Positions 1 through 7,782 of a stretch of DNA of 35,305 nucleotides are shown here, one piece after another. Location: positions 1 to 35,305 of the forward strand of contig NMUI01000003.1 in NCBI GenBank assembly GCA_002221445.1, given 5' to 3'. The stretch comes from Phenylobacterium zucineum. Its GTDB lineage: Bacteria; Pseudomonadota; Alphaproteobacteria; Caulobacterales; Caulobacteraceae. Position 1 is the first letter of the stretch. Each line of letters starts with the position of its first letter. The notes under the pieces are model-generated. The model searched no databases and was not told the DNA's origin. It saw nothing but the letters and a program-made list of their open reading frames with translations. Position numbers and translations under genes: made by a program.

Positions 1-24
1 ACTCTAACATCTTGAATGAGAGCT

Positions 25-945
25 CTAAGCCTTGGCCGCCGCGATCAGTTGCCCAGGGGTCAGGGCGTAAACTGAGGCACAGTATTCGCAGGTGACGCGG
101 ACCTTGCCATCATCCTCCACCATGTCGGCCTGGTCTTCCGGCGAGAAGGAGGCCAGAACACCGATAATTCGATCCTTGGAACACCGGCATACAGCTTTTA
201 GCTCTTTAGGCTCGAACACACGAACACCATCTTCATGGAACAGCCGAAACAGCAGGCCCTCTGAGGTCAGGGTAGGATCGATCAGTTCGTCCTCGCCGAC
301 GGTTTCGAAGAAGGCCTGGGTTCGGGTCCAGGCCTCGGCGGTAGAGCCCCTGGCCTCGTCCTCGGCAATATTCTGGATCAACATGCCGCCCGCTCGCCAA
401 TGGGTCCCTTCGGCATTGACCACCTGCCCCACCGCGAGACGGACCCGGGTGGGGGTCTGTTCCGACTGGGCGAAATACTGCTCGGCGCACAGGGCCAGGG
501 TCTCGCCGTCAATGGCCGTAACCCCTTGATAGCGGTCCATGTCTGGACCCTGATCCACGGTCATGATGAAAACGCCCTGACCCAGCAGGGTCTTGGCACC
601 GGGACGGATAAAGCCCTTCCCCACCTCGGCCACGGCGGTCTCATCATAGCGGCAATAGCCGCGGATATGGCCAGAGGTGTCATAGTCACAGACCACATAT
701 CGCACAGGTCCGTCTCCCTGGGCCTGGACGATCATCCGCCCCTCGAACTTCAGATTGGACCCCACCAGAGCCGCCAGGGCGCAGGTCTCACCCAGCAGGT
801 TGGCCACCGCTTCAGGATAGGCATGAGCCGCCAGGATGGTGTCGATGGTTCCACCCAGGCGCACAATACGACCGCGCACGGGCTCGCCCTCAATCTGAAA
901 GGGAGCGACATGATCGTCAGTGACAGCCGTGAACGGAAGGGACAT
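25..945 (-). CDS. hslO: Hsp33 family redox-regulated chaperone
   Basis: This cytoplasmic holdase chaperone is switched on by oxidation and protects unfolding proteins during oxidative stress. The product is about 306 residues, close to the usual length of about 290. The C-terminal redox switch is visible as a CRC pair followed by CEYC, the four zinc-binding cysteines of the family. The reading frame stays open up to 1137, but the extra 64 residues are arginine-rich and unlike Hsp33. I chose the ATG at 943-945, where the family-like sequence (MSLPFTAVTDD) begins. There is no clear Shine-Dalgarno site, and an ATG four codons earlier is also possible. The gene diverges from the small PilZ gene. 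The stop lies 24 bases from the window edge, so the downstream neighbour is not visible. Confidence 0.93.
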   Translation of the reverse strand: MSLPFTAVTDDHVAPFQIEGEPVRGRIVRLGGTIDTILAAHAYPEAVANLLGETCALAALVGSNLKFEGRMIVQAQGDGPVRYVVCDYDTSGHIRGYCRYDETAVAEVGKGFIRPGAKTLLGQGVFIMTVDQGPDMDRYQGVTAIDGETLALCAEQYFAQSEQTPTRVRLAVGQVVNAEGTHWRAGGMLIQNIAEDEARGSTAEAWTRTQAFFETVGEDELIDPTLTSEGLLFRLFHEDGVRVFEPKELKAVCRCSKDRIIGVLASFSPEDQADMVEDDGKVRVTCEYCASVYALTPGQLIAAAKA

Positions 946-1171
946 AGGAGGACCCATGAATTTGCGGGGGCAAGCGCGGTCGTATAACCGTCGATTTGGT
1001 CGATGGCGAGCGGTCCTGCGTCGGAACATCAGGCGCGCATACCTGATCGCAGCGGCGGCTCGACCATCTGACTGATGAGCAGCCGGGGTCGCAACCGTTA
1101 ATGATTCGCAAATAGGCCCGACCCCATCGGCGTTCATAGAGTATTGGTGGACGCTGTGTTAGTATGCCGCC

Positions 1172-1518
1172 GTGAACAATCTGCTGACACACGATGAGCG
1201 CCGCGCCGATCCGCGGAAGACCGTCAACCAACGCGCCCGCGTATTTTATGGGCCAAAGCGAGCCTTGTGGGCCGATGCCAGATCATCGACAAGTCCAAGT
1301 CCGGAGCCAAGCTGATGGTGCCGGCGCTTTACCCCCTCCCCCCGAGGTTCCTGGTTCTACAGATTTTTGGCGGGGTGGCCTATGACGTCCGGCTTCGCTG
1401 GCGCCGGGGAGATTTGGCGGGTTTGGCGGTTGAGAACCGTCGCGAGATCGAGGGTTCAAAAGATCAAGACCTGTTAGATTTGGAGTCAACCTGGCGGGGC
1501 TTGGCCGAAATATCCTGA
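1172..1518 (+). CDS. PilZ-domain protein (one frameshift near 1276)
   Basis: This is a small single-domain PilZ protein, a cytoplasmic receptor for cyclic di-GMP. Reading from GTG 1172 gives the RxxxR motif (R11, R15), then the frame is lost at about 1276. The next frame continues with CQIIDKSKSGAKL, containing the DxSxxG motif, and then the PilZ beta-barrel (LPPRFLVLQIFGG, VRLRWRRGDLAGL). Adding one T (GAT TGC in place of GATGCC) joins the two into a 115-residue protein with both ligand motifs. Neither half alone would fold. The loss is either a sequencing error or a recent mutation. It lies next to a polysaccharide export locus, a common target of cyclic di-GMP control, but a direct link is only inferred. 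There is no strong Shine-Dalgarno site before the GTG. Confidence 0.75.
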
Positions 1519-1582
1519 GGCCGAGGCTGACCCCTGCGGGGGTATTGATACAGCCCTGTGGCAGGTGAGAGTGGCGTGCTGG

Positions 1583-1600
1583 CCTTAAATCGGCTTAAGG
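1583..1600. repeat. Perfect 6-bp inverted repeat before the hydrolase gene
   Basis: CCTTAA and TTAAGG flank a six-base loop and end 27 bases before the start codon of the following gene. It could form a small leader hairpin or be a regulator half-site pair. There is no T-run, so it is not a standard terminator. Function unknown. Confidence 0.3.
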
Positions 1601-1627
1601 TCCCATGAGTTCGCCTGAGATCCAACC

Positions 1628-3325
1628 ATGCCGGCCTTGCCAAAATCCACTGTGACCGGGGGCCTGCCCACCGTAATCCCTGTCACCCTAGAGGGGCAAT
1701 TCAGCTGGCTCCATGTGTGCGAGCAGACTCCGATCAGGCGCGCTGGGTTTGTTTTCTGCGCCCCACCCGGACGAGACGGCCGATGTGCTCATCGACCCAT
1801 GCGCTCCCTTGCTCAATCTCTGGCCGCGCAAGGCTTTCCCGTGCTGAGGGTTGAACCCTTGGGGATCGGAGATTCCCTGGATCTTGAAGAGTCTGAAAAT
1901 GCCTGGGCGATCTGGCAACGAGGAGCCGAAGTCGCCCGGGACTTTCTGAGAGCACAAACGGGCATTGATCAGGTGATAATGGGCGGCGTGCGCATGGGTG
2001 GACGCCTTGCCGCAGAGGTGACGGCCGACGGGCTTGTCCTGCTGGCCCCAATCGCGTCGGGCAGAACCTGGCTACGGGAGCTGAAACTTGCGGCATCCGT
2101 CAGCGATACCTTGGGACCGGCAGACGCAGCAGGTGTTGAGTCCGAAGGCCTGACATTCAGCCCACGGGCTTTGGAGGGCTTGCAGTCTGTGGACCTCGCC
2201 AATCTCGCGGGCGATTGGAAGGCAGCGCTTATCTTTGCTCAAAACCCTCAGGCGGCCCGTGTGGGAGCGAGATTGACCGAACTTGGGGTTAACACGCAAA
2301 TCCATGGCTTTCCGGGGTATGAGGAGTTTCTCCGCGACACAGACAGTAACCGCGCCCCCGAGGCCGTCTTCGACTTAATTCTAACCTGGGCCCAGGAGAC
2401 CTATCCGGACCTCCGCACATCCCGCCCCGTCATGACCCTTCCGCCCTGTCGTTTGGCCGGTGAGGCTTATGAGGAAATATCCGTCAAAATGGCCCCTGGC
2501 TTGATTGGCTTGATGACAAGAGCGAGAGCACCCTCAGGTCTCGGAATCATCATCTGCAGCACCAGTAAGGAACCCCGATCCGGCATCGGCCGCCTTGCCG
2601 TGCAGATCGCCAGGGATCTGGCCGGGGATGGGGTAACGACAATCAGATTCGATTTCTCCGGTGTGGGTGACAGTGAGATTGACTGCGACGAGCACGTCTA
2701 TCTAGCCGATCGCAATCAAGAGCTTGCACAGGCGGCGGACTGGCTTCGTCAAGAAGGCTGCACCTCTGTCACCGTCGTAGGGGTCTGCTCAGGCGCGTTT
2801 CATGCTCTCCGCGCCATCAGCACAAATCCCAGACTGGATAAGGCCTATTGCGTCAGCTCCAGGTTGGTCTGGCGAGGCCGTGATCGGGTGGAATCGCAAA
2901 ATTGGGATCAAGGCGCGGCCATCGCTAGATATGTCGCCAAGCTGAAAAATCCCGAAACTTGGTGGCGCCTGATGAGGGGTAAAATTGATGTCCGGGCGGT
3001 TGCCGGAACGCTCCGGGATCGGTTGGCTCAAAAAATCGTGGCAGGTTTGGACAGCAATCTCAGCGCGCCCTTAAGAAACGGCATGACCGCTGTTTCGGAC
3101 AGGGGCGGTGCTGTCAGACTGGTTATGGGGCTCGATGACTCGTCTTTGGATGAGGTTGAAACCTATTTCGGCCCCAGGGCGAAACGTTTGACCCGTCTAC
3201 CGGGCATGACGATACGGGTGATAGAGGACCTAGATCATAGCTTGGCCAAGGCCGCCAGCCGCGCGGTCATCCTGGCTGACCTCAGGGCTTTCCTGAATCT
3301 CGCCGAAGAGAAGGGGTCGCGATGA
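1628..3325 (+). CDS. Tandem alpha/beta-hydrolase-like protein of the EPS locus
   Basis: The 565-residue protein appears to be two alpha/beta-hydrolase modules in tandem, about residues 20-260 and 285-560. It resembles the hydrolases associated with exopolysaccharide and exosortase A loci. In the N-terminal module the nucleophile elbow reads GVRMG, with R122 where a catalytic Ser would be. In the C-terminal module it reads GVCSG, with C387 at that position, and DHS at 536-538 could supply the catalytic histidine. The first module is probably inactive. The second may use cysteine, as dienelactone hydrolases do, or also be inactive. No signal peptide is seen, so it is probably cytoplasmic. It converges on the copolymerase gene with a 47-bp gap. 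Substrate unknown; a role in processing polysaccharide or lipid-linked intermediates is inference from position. Confidence 0.75.
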   Translation: MPALPKSTVTGGLPTVIPVTLEGQFSWLHVCEQTPIRRAGFVFCAPPGRDGRCAHRPMRSLAQSLAAQGFPVLRVEPLGIGDSLDLEESENAWAIWQRGAEVARDFLRAQTGIDQVIMGGVRMGGRLAAEVTADGLVLLAPIASGRTWLRELKLAASVSDTLGPADAAGVESEGLTFSPRALEGLQSVDLANLAGDWKAALIFAQNPQAARVGARLTELGVNTQIHGFPGYEEFLRDTDSNRAPEAVFDLILTWAQETYPDLRTSRPVMTLPPCRLAGEAYEEISVKMAPGLIGLMTRARAPSGLGIIICSTSKEPRSGIGRLAVQIARDLAGDGVTTIRFDFSGVGDSEIDCDEHVYLADRNQELAQAADWLRQEGCTSVTVVGVCSGAFHALRAISTNPRLDKAYCVSSRLVWRGRDRVESQNWDQGAAIARYVAKLKNPETWWRLMRGKIDVRAVAGTLRDRLAQKIVAGLDSNLSAPLRNGMTAVSDRGGAVRLVMGLDDSSLDEVETYFGPRAKRLTRLPGMTIRVIEDLDHSLAKAASRAVILADLRAFLNLAEEKGSR

Positions 3326-3372
3326 TCAGAGGCAGATCAATAAAAGTATTTTCCGATGTAAGGCCCTGAGTC

Positions 3373-5490
3373 TCAGAGCGACCGGTAGAGCCAGCGAGGA
3401 ATGTAGAACGACCGCTTGTTCAGCACGGCCCCAATCACTTGACCGCCCGCATCATCAATCTGGTCTACGAGACGGCGGGCCACAGCGGCACGGGTCATCT
3501 CGGCTTCAACCACCACCAGGGTGGCGTCGGCCAATCCCGCGACTTCTATGCCCGCAGAGGAACGCTCGAAGGCCGGAGAATCAATCAAGATCAGATCAAA
3601 GCTGGTGCGGGCTGCCTGAATTATTTTGCCCCATTTTGCCTCTTCAACCTTGAGCCCACCAGCCCCGATGGGCGCTGAGACATATAAGGTGGTGTCGCCA
3701 ACCTGAAGGGTGCGGCGCTCAGGCGAAACAGGGGTAAGGGGCTGGCCCTGGGCTGCAAACATAGCCGCTGCCCCGCGTCCGTCCGGCGGTTCGATGTCAA
3801 GAAGCAGAACCTTTCTCATCCCGCCCGAAACGGCGATGGCCGCCAAGTCCCGCGCCAGATTTGAAACCCCCTCACCTTCATGGGCGGAGATCAACTGCAT
3901 CACGCTGCCGCCGGTGTTTCTCAGGGTCGACATAATGCGCAGTAACAGTCGGCCTTCATCCTGGCTCAGACGAGTGGGTGACAATCGACCAGGCCTGCGG
4001 GGCAGGATGTCATCATTGAGTGCCACTGACAGCAGGACAGGTACACCCACCTTGTCCTCAAGATCCCGGGGGGTGACCATGACCTCAGACAGGGCTGAGG
4101 CTACAAGAACGGTGGCGAGGGCCGTGATTAAACCAGCAAGGCAACCCGCCAGGAGGATCAGACTGCGGCCGGCCTTACCCCGGGTCGGGGGCTCAGCCGG
4201 TTGAATCACCCGAACATTGGCCCGGGACCGGGCAGTGGAATTGGCGAGGCTGCCATCCTCAACCGTGCGATCAAGGTCTTGAAGCGCGCTCTCGACCACA
4301 GTGCGTGCCCGGATAAGCTCCCGATACTCCGGCCCGATCCTTACAAGGTCTTCCAGACGGCTTGCGACGCGATCCAGGGCTTGAGTGAGGGCGGCTCGAC
4401 CGTTCCGCAGGCCCGCAACATCCCCGAATGAATCGGCCAATTCCGTATCGATTTGCTGATGAACCGGATTGAGCCCACGACGCTCAACCGATACCTGCTG
4501 GGCGGGAACCTGCCGCATCTCAGCCTGCACCCTAGCAATTCGAGCATCGAGATCGGCGAGAAGCGGATAGCCTTCGCGATATTTTTCCGCCGCCTCACGC
4601 CGCTGGGCCTGAAGAGCGACCAGATTTTGCATCAGACCTTCCATGGCGGTCGAGCGCGATCTGTCCGTAAACACCTGGATTTCCTGGGGTGTTGACCGAT
4701 TCAGTATGGAGAGTTGATTGGCCCGACCCGCACGGGTGGCGATCTGTTGATCCAGGGACTGAAGTTGACCCTGGAGTAGGGCCTGTTGGGATTGAACGGC
4801 ATTGAACTCCTGCCCATAGTCGCCAAACCCGTAGCGGGTGGAAAAATCCGTGATCTGGGCTTCGACCTGGCTCAGGCGTTGACGAAGCACATCTCTTTGA
4901 ACACTGACCGTGGCCGGATCTGCCCGCTTGAACACCTCATTTCGGCGGATTTGATAGACTTCGACCAACTTATTGAGCAGGTCCGCGGCGACCTTGGGAT
5001 CGCCAGCCTTCAACTTCAATTCGATGACATTGGAAGTTGGAATATTCTCAACCGTCAGATCTTTCTCAAGCTGATCAACCCCCTTGGCAAAACCTTGTGG
5101 TTCCGCGACGAGTTTCGGATACACCCTAGCAAGGCCAATGGCCTTTAGGGCATCTGACCGGACGCCCCTGGAACTGAGAATTTCCATTTCCGCATGAACG
5201 ATCTGAGACCGATCAAAGGACTGTGCCGAGCCCGGATCTGCGACGGAAGCCTTAAACACATAGTCACCACCCAATAGAATCAGCAGCCGCGACTGCGCGA
5301 CAAAGACCGTATGGGCGAAAAAAATGGCAATGCAGGCGGCCAGGACCGGCAGTAGAAACGCCAGGATGGCGTGTCTCATATAATAAAATACCGGAGTCAG
5401 CAGTTCGCGAATCGTCAGGGGCGAGCGCACTCTCCGCTTTGTCGGCGATGCGGAGTACGATGTCTGATCGAGAACCGCAGAAGTCATCAA
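3373..5490 (-). CDS. Wzz/GumC-type polysaccharide copolymerase with degenerate BY-kinase domain
   Basis: This inner-membrane protein would control chain length and export in a Wzx/Wzy-type pathway. Residues 25-70 start the Wzz domain with the first membrane segment (41-64). A long periplasmic coiled-coil region follows (about 100-425), then the second membrane segment (443-467). The C-terminal cytosolic domain (about 510-705) has the fold of a bacterial tyrosine kinase, but its Walker A loop reads SAHEGEGVSN, with V542 in place of the catalytic lysine. Walker A' (VLLLDIEPPDG) and Walker B (LILIDSPA, 633-640) are recognisable, and there is no tyrosine-rich tail. It is therefore likely a structural pseudokinase, as expected of HfsA/HfsB-like proteins in Caulobacter holdfast synthesis. 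It diverges from the export protein gene across 182 bp. Confidence 0.88.
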   Translation of the reverse strand: MMTSAVLDQTSYSASPTKRRVRSPLTIRELLTPVFYYMRHAILAFLLPVLAACIAIFFAHTVFVAQSRLLILLGGDYVFKASVADPGSAQSFDRSQIVHAEMEILSSRGVRSDALKAIGLARVYPKLVAEPQGFAKGVDQLEKDLTVENIPTSNVIELKLKAGDPKVAADLLNKLVEVYQIRRNEVFKRADPATVSVQRDVLRQRLSQVEAQITDFSTRYGFGDYGQEFNAVQSQQALLQGQLQSLDQQIATRAGRANQLSILNRSTPQEIQVFTDRSRSTAMEGLMQNLVALQAQRREAAEKYREGYPLLADLDARIARVQAEMRQVPAQQVSVERRGLNPVHQQIDTELADSFGDVAGLRNGRAALTQALDRVASRLEDLVRIGPEYRELIRARTVVESALQDLDRTVEDGSLANSTARSRANVRVIQPAEPPTRGKAGRSLILLAGCLAGLITALATVLVASALSEVMVTPRDLEDKVGVPVLLSVALNDDILPRRPGRLSPTRLSQDEGRLLLRIMSTLRNTGGSVMQLISAHEGEGVSNLARDLAAIAVSGGMRKVLLLDIEPPDGRGAAAMFAAQGQPLTPVSPERRTLQVGDTTLYVSAPIGAGGLKVEEAKWGKIIQAARTSFDLILIDSPAFERSSAGIEVAGLADATLVVVEAEMTRAAVARRLVDQIDDAGGQVIGAVLNKRSFYIPRWLYRSL

Positions 5491-5672
5491 GGCGCTGGAT
5501 AAAAGGGGTTGCGGCGACAGACACCAAGGAATCGGACAACCTCAATTGGTAAAGATTTGCGGTTAACAAAAAGCTGCTGACAATGACTTTGCCAACGCTT
5601 TGATAACCATAGACAGCGAAACTAGGGTGAATGGGTCTGCGCGCCGCGCGGTAAGCGTCTCTGGAACGGGTT
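5491..5672. other. Divergent control region of the EPS genes
   Basis: This 182-bp gap separates the copolymerase gene (minus) and the export protein gene (plus), so it must hold two start regions. I see a moderately AT-rich centre around 5545-5600 but no promoter pair that I would place with confidence on either strand. Confidence 0.35.
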
Positions 5673-6524
5673 ATGTTGAAGCTATCGTGGACGGGATTAT
5701 CCCTTTGCACCGGGTTGGCGAGCTTGCTCGTGACATCATTCTCCGGCAGCCAGATGCAGGCTCAAGGCTACCGGCCGCCCCCTTACAATCCGGCCTGGGT
5801 GCCTCAACCTCATAGCCCCCCCCAAGAGGCACCTAACCCGATAACCCCACCACCCCCGCAGCGGCAAACTAGGATCTACGCGCCACCGTCGCGCTACACT
5901 AGCAGTCGATTTGCCGCTTGGTCGGACAGCGACGATCACTACCGGATCAACGCCGGGGATGAACTCTCTCTCCGGTTTCTGCTGAACCCGGATCTGAATG
6001 CAGGCGTACTGGTCGGTCCGGACGGACGGGGTATCTTTCCGCTGATCAGCAGTCTTAAAGTCGCTGACTTGACGGTGGATGAGGCCGACAGCGTCCTCTC
6101 GGAAGCCTATTCTAGAATTCTAAAGCGACCGGATGTGCAGGTGATGATCACCTCCTACGGATCTTCGCCGGTCTATGTAGGTGGTGAGGTTCGAACTCCC
6201 GGAGTTTATCCGATCCGGGGCAAGTTGACGCCGGCCCAAGCCGTCATGATGGCCGGTGGTCTCTCCCCCACAGCGCGCCTCGGACACATTGCCGTTATCC
6301 GGCAACGGCCTAATGGTCAGATGTTGATGAAAGAGCTTGACCTCCGGGCCTATCTGACCAAGGGACAAAGCCTTGGTCCCTTCATCATCCTGCCTGGGGA
6401 CTTGATCTTTGTGCCGCGAAGTTCAATCGCCGAAGCTGATCGGTTCGTTGATCAGTATATCACCGGTCTCTTGCCCCTGGGGCGGGTGCTAGGCTACCGC
6501 GATCACTCCACGATAACCTACTAG
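5673..6524 (+). CDS. Wza/HfsD-type polysaccharide export protein
   Basis: This is a periplasmic and outer-membrane secretin-like component for export of the polymer. A hydrophobic signal peptide covers residues 1-31 and lacks a good lipobox, so lipidation is doubtful. A proline-rich stretch (34-74) follows. The polysaccharide export domain starts at YRINAGDELSLRF (90-102) and is followed by an SLBB-like segment with VYVGGEVRTPGVYPI (167-181) and LTPAQAVMMAGGL (185-197). At 283 residues it is shorter than E. coli Wza and nearer to short alphaproteobacterial export proteins. The ATG at 5673 is preceded by a weak GAACGGG site. The flippase gene follows after 16 bases, so the two are probably co-transcribed. 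Confidence 0.9.
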   Translation: MLKLSWTGLSLCTGLASLLVTSFSGSQMQAQGYRPPPYNPAWVPQPHSPPQEAPNPITPPPPQRQTRIYAPPSRYTSSRFAAWSDSDDHYRINAGDELSLRFLLNPDLNAGVLVGPDGRGIFPLISSLKVADLTVDEADSVLSEAYSRILKRPDVQVMITSYGSSPVYVGGEVRTPGVYPIRGKLTPAQAVMMAGGLSPTARLGHIAVIRQRPNGQMLMKELDLRAYLTKGQSLGPFIILPGDLIFVPRSSIAEADRFVDQYITGLLPLGRVLGYRDHSTITY

Positions 6525-6540
6525 ACGACCGCTCAATCCA

Positions 6541-7782
6541 GTGACCCGATATCTGACGGCGGCCGTTGAGCAGGCCCTATGGTCGATCCTGAATCTCGGG
6601 GTCAATCTCATGTTGTTGCGCGTCGCAACACCTGAACAATATGGGACTTTTGCGTTTTGGGCTAATGTGGCCTTTGTCCTGATCAGCTTTCAGAATGCGT
6701 TGACCGTAACCCACCTGATGGTCTTGCCACCAGGTGATGACCTCCACCCAGAACGTCTGCCGACCGAGCGGATCATGCACGGGGTGACGGCAATTTTCCT
6801 GGGGTTTACAGCGGTTGCCATATTGGCGATCACCCTGATCTTGCACAGCAGCGGCCAGGAACTAGGTGCGCCCCTGGCGGCTCTTTTTGTGCCCGCCTTC
6901 CTCATACAACAATATTTTCGCTTCCTCAGCTTTTCGCGCGGTCGACCGAATGACGCCTTAAGGCAAACCCTGGCGGTCCTATTGAGCGCGATAATCCTGT
7001 TGATCCTGGGATCGAGAATGAGAGGCTCCCTGACGGCCAATACCAGCCTGGGTCTGCTCGGTATAGCCTACGGGGTGGTGGGACTTTTCGCCGGTGCTGT
7101 AGCTGTTCGCCGCCAGGGTCTTAGCTTCACCCGCCCAGTTCTGTCAGGTTTTCGCGACTATCTGCGCCCGTCAGGATGGCTATTTTTGGGGGTGACATCG
7201 ACGGAATTTCTTGCCCGCTTCTACGCCTTTGCCGTAGCCGGTGCTTTCGGCTCTGTCGCCCTGGCGTCGCTGACCGCAACCCAGGTCTTGTTGCGCCCGA
7301 TTCCGTTACTAGCAATCTCTTGGTCTCAGGCGGCACGGGTCGATCTCGTCGGCCATCGTGACGCTCGCCGGTGGCGCACTTTTAGCGGTATGATTATCGC
7401 AGCTTTGATCGGGGGTCTGGCCGTCGCCATCCTATGGTCCGGATTTGTGGATCTTGCCTGGTCCTGGCTCGCCCGACTGGCTTTTCGAGGTAAGTATTTG
7501 GATGACCGAGGAATGGTCGTGCTTTGGGGCGTATCGACGGCCTTGAGCCTGATACAGGTCGTCATCAGCACCCCCATGCAAGTCTTGAAAGACTATCGCG
7601 CCCTAGCCATCGCCAATACCTTGGCCTCAGTTGTATCGGTGGTCGGCATTCAGGTGTGTATGCGGCTGTTCGGACCTGGGGGTGCAATCATCGGCACCTC
7701 GCTTGGGCAGTTCGCAGGCGTGTTGGTGACTAGCGCCCAACTTATGGTCGCCCTGAGGGAGGCTCAAGCCGCAACCCATTGA
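6541..7782 (+). CDS. Wzx-type oligosaccharide flippase
   Basis: This 413-residue integral membrane protein of the polysaccharide transporter (MOP) superfamily would flip the undecaprenyl-linked repeat unit across the inner membrane. Hydrophobic segments run through the whole length, as expected for 10-12 membrane helices. The opening has the typical family layout: a helix with ALWSILNLGVNLMLLR followed by PEQYGTFAFW. The start is GTG at 6541, with no clear ribosome binding site, so translational coupling to the export protein gene 16 bases upstream is likely. Its last 41 bases overlap the end of the convergent polymerase gene. It is HfsF-like in role if this is a holdfast-type system, but the exact substrate is unknown. 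Confidence 0.85.
   Translation: MTRYLTAAVEQALWSILNLGVNLMLLRVATPEQYGTFAFWANVAFVLISFQNALTVTHLMVLPPGDDLHPERLPTERIMHGVTAIFLGFTAVAILAITLILHSSGQELGAPLAALFVPAFLIQQYFRFLSFSRGRPNDALRQTLAVLLSAIILLILGSRMRGSLTANTSLGLLGIAYGVVGLFAGAVAVRRQGLSFTRPVLSGFRDYLRPSGWLFLGVTSTEFLARFYAFAVAGAFGSVALASLTATQVLLRPIPLLAISWSQAARVDLVGHRDARRWRTFSGMIIAALIGGLAVAILWSGFVDLAWSWLARLAFRGKYLDDRGMVVLWGVSTALSLIQVVISTPMQVLKDYRALAIANTLASVVSVVGIQVCMRLFGPGGAIIGTSLGQFAGVLVTSAQLMVALREAQAATH

Noticed and set aside
946-1137. N-terminal extension of 64 residues on Hsp33
   Set aside because: The frame is open, but the sequence is arginine-rich, unlike the family, and overlaps what should be the divergent promoter region. The family start fits ATG 945.
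1530-1543. ACCCC/GGGGT hairpin after the PilZ stop as a terminator
   Set aside because: Five-base stem with a bulged G and no T-run.
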